From Cyanophora paradoxa (lineage: Eukaryota; Glaucocystophyceae; Cyanophorales; Cyanophoraceae), in the NCBI GenBank assembly GCA_004431415.1, contig QPMI01000623.1, positions 62,001-126,000 on the forward strand: 64,000 bases of DNA. The letters are read 5' to 3'. The position numbers and the translations under genes are program-made. The first letter of the stretch is position 1. Each line of letters starts with the position of its first letter. Positions 63,975 through 64,000 of this stretch are shown piece by piece. The notes beneath the pieces are model-generated. The model ran no database searches, was not told the DNA's origin, and worked only from the letters and a program-made list of their open reading frames with translations.

Positions 63975-64000
63975 TGCGACCTCGGGCGGCACTGCGGCAC

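Noticed and set aside
1-64000. Bacterial origin for the window
   Set aside because: Genes are interrupted by GT-AG introns and encode eukaryote-only families such as RABGGTB, VID27, NOG1 and NAA80. No operons or Shine-Dalgarno patterns are seen.

Overview
This window is nuclear DNA from a GC-rich, intron-rich unicellular eukaryote, most likely a flagellate green (prasinophyte- or pedinophyte-like) alga. That placement is an inference. It rests on spliceosomal introns in nearly every gene, on typically eukaryotic families (Rab geranylgeranyl transferase, phosphatidylinositol synthase, NOG1, VID27, mitochondrial ketoacid dehydrogenases, calponin-homology and DUF4485 centrosomal-type proteins), and on a last gene whose N-terminus looks like a chloroplast transit peptide without a secretory signal. 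Introns are short, very C-rich or G-rich in CCCCG/GGGGC strings, and usually carry a CTGAC-like branch point shortly before the 3' AG. Most open frames therefore break into exons that shift frame, and long antisense frames are shadows.

Layout. 1-1.65 kb (-): 3'-truncated TIR plus ARM-repeat protein. 2.5-3.9 kb (-): Rab geranylgeranyltransferase beta. 4.2-5.9 kb (+): C2-like, proline-rich protein. 5.9-7.0 kb: lower-GC intergenic DNA with small palindromes. 7.0-10.1 kb (-): alanine/leucine-rich helical-repeat protein. 10.25-11.7 kb (-): membrane protein. 12-16 kb (-): protein with four calponin-homology segments. 16.65-18 kb (+): PAS protein. 18.3-18.9 kb (-): phosphatidylinositol synthase. 19.1-21.5 kb (+): coiled-coil protein. 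21.7-24 kb: composite repeat element A with a 184-bp tandem array. 24.7-26.6 kb (-): branched-chain ketoacid dehydrogenase E1 beta. 27-28.1 kb (-) and 28.2-31.7 kb (+): divergent ZCCHC10-like and VID27 genes. 32.1-32.7 kb (+): small Lys/Pro-rich protein. 33.8-37.0 kb (-): NOG1 GTPase. 37.5-39.6 kb (+): DUF4485 coiled-coil protein. 39.7-42.5 kb (+): unidentified gene of lower GC. 43.1-45.4 kb: element B, an inverted relative of A, with flanking repeats. 45.5-46.2 kb (-): METTL21-type methyltransferase. 46.4-48.6 kb (+): coiled-coil protein. 48.6-49.3 kb (-): NAA80-like acetyltransferase. 49.7-53.1 kb (+): START-domain protein. 53.5-57.6 kb (-): secreted, probably GPI-anchored glycoside hydrolase. 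57.7-59.7 kb (+): pyruvate dehydrogenase E1 alpha. 60.2-63.0 kb (+): coiled-coil Ala/Pro-rich protein. 63.2-64 kb (+): small plastid membrane protein.

How the genes relate. There is no operon logic. Genes are arranged mostly as divergent pairs with roughly 100-700 bp between start codons, and the convergent neighbours nearly touch. Two genes supply mitochondrial 2-oxoacid dehydrogenase E1 subunits (pyruvate alpha, branched-chain beta). Several encode coiled-coil, CH or DUF4485 proteins that would suit a cytoskeleton or basal body.

The most unusual material is repeat and intron biology. Two successive NOG1 introns carry almost identical 244-bp insertions. One intron in the glycoside hydrolase is almost entirely a perfect 21-bp hairpin ending at the splice acceptor. 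A composite repeat family occurs twice in opposite orientations. Exon structures were worked out by eye; ends that are not anchored by a start or stop codon are approximate.
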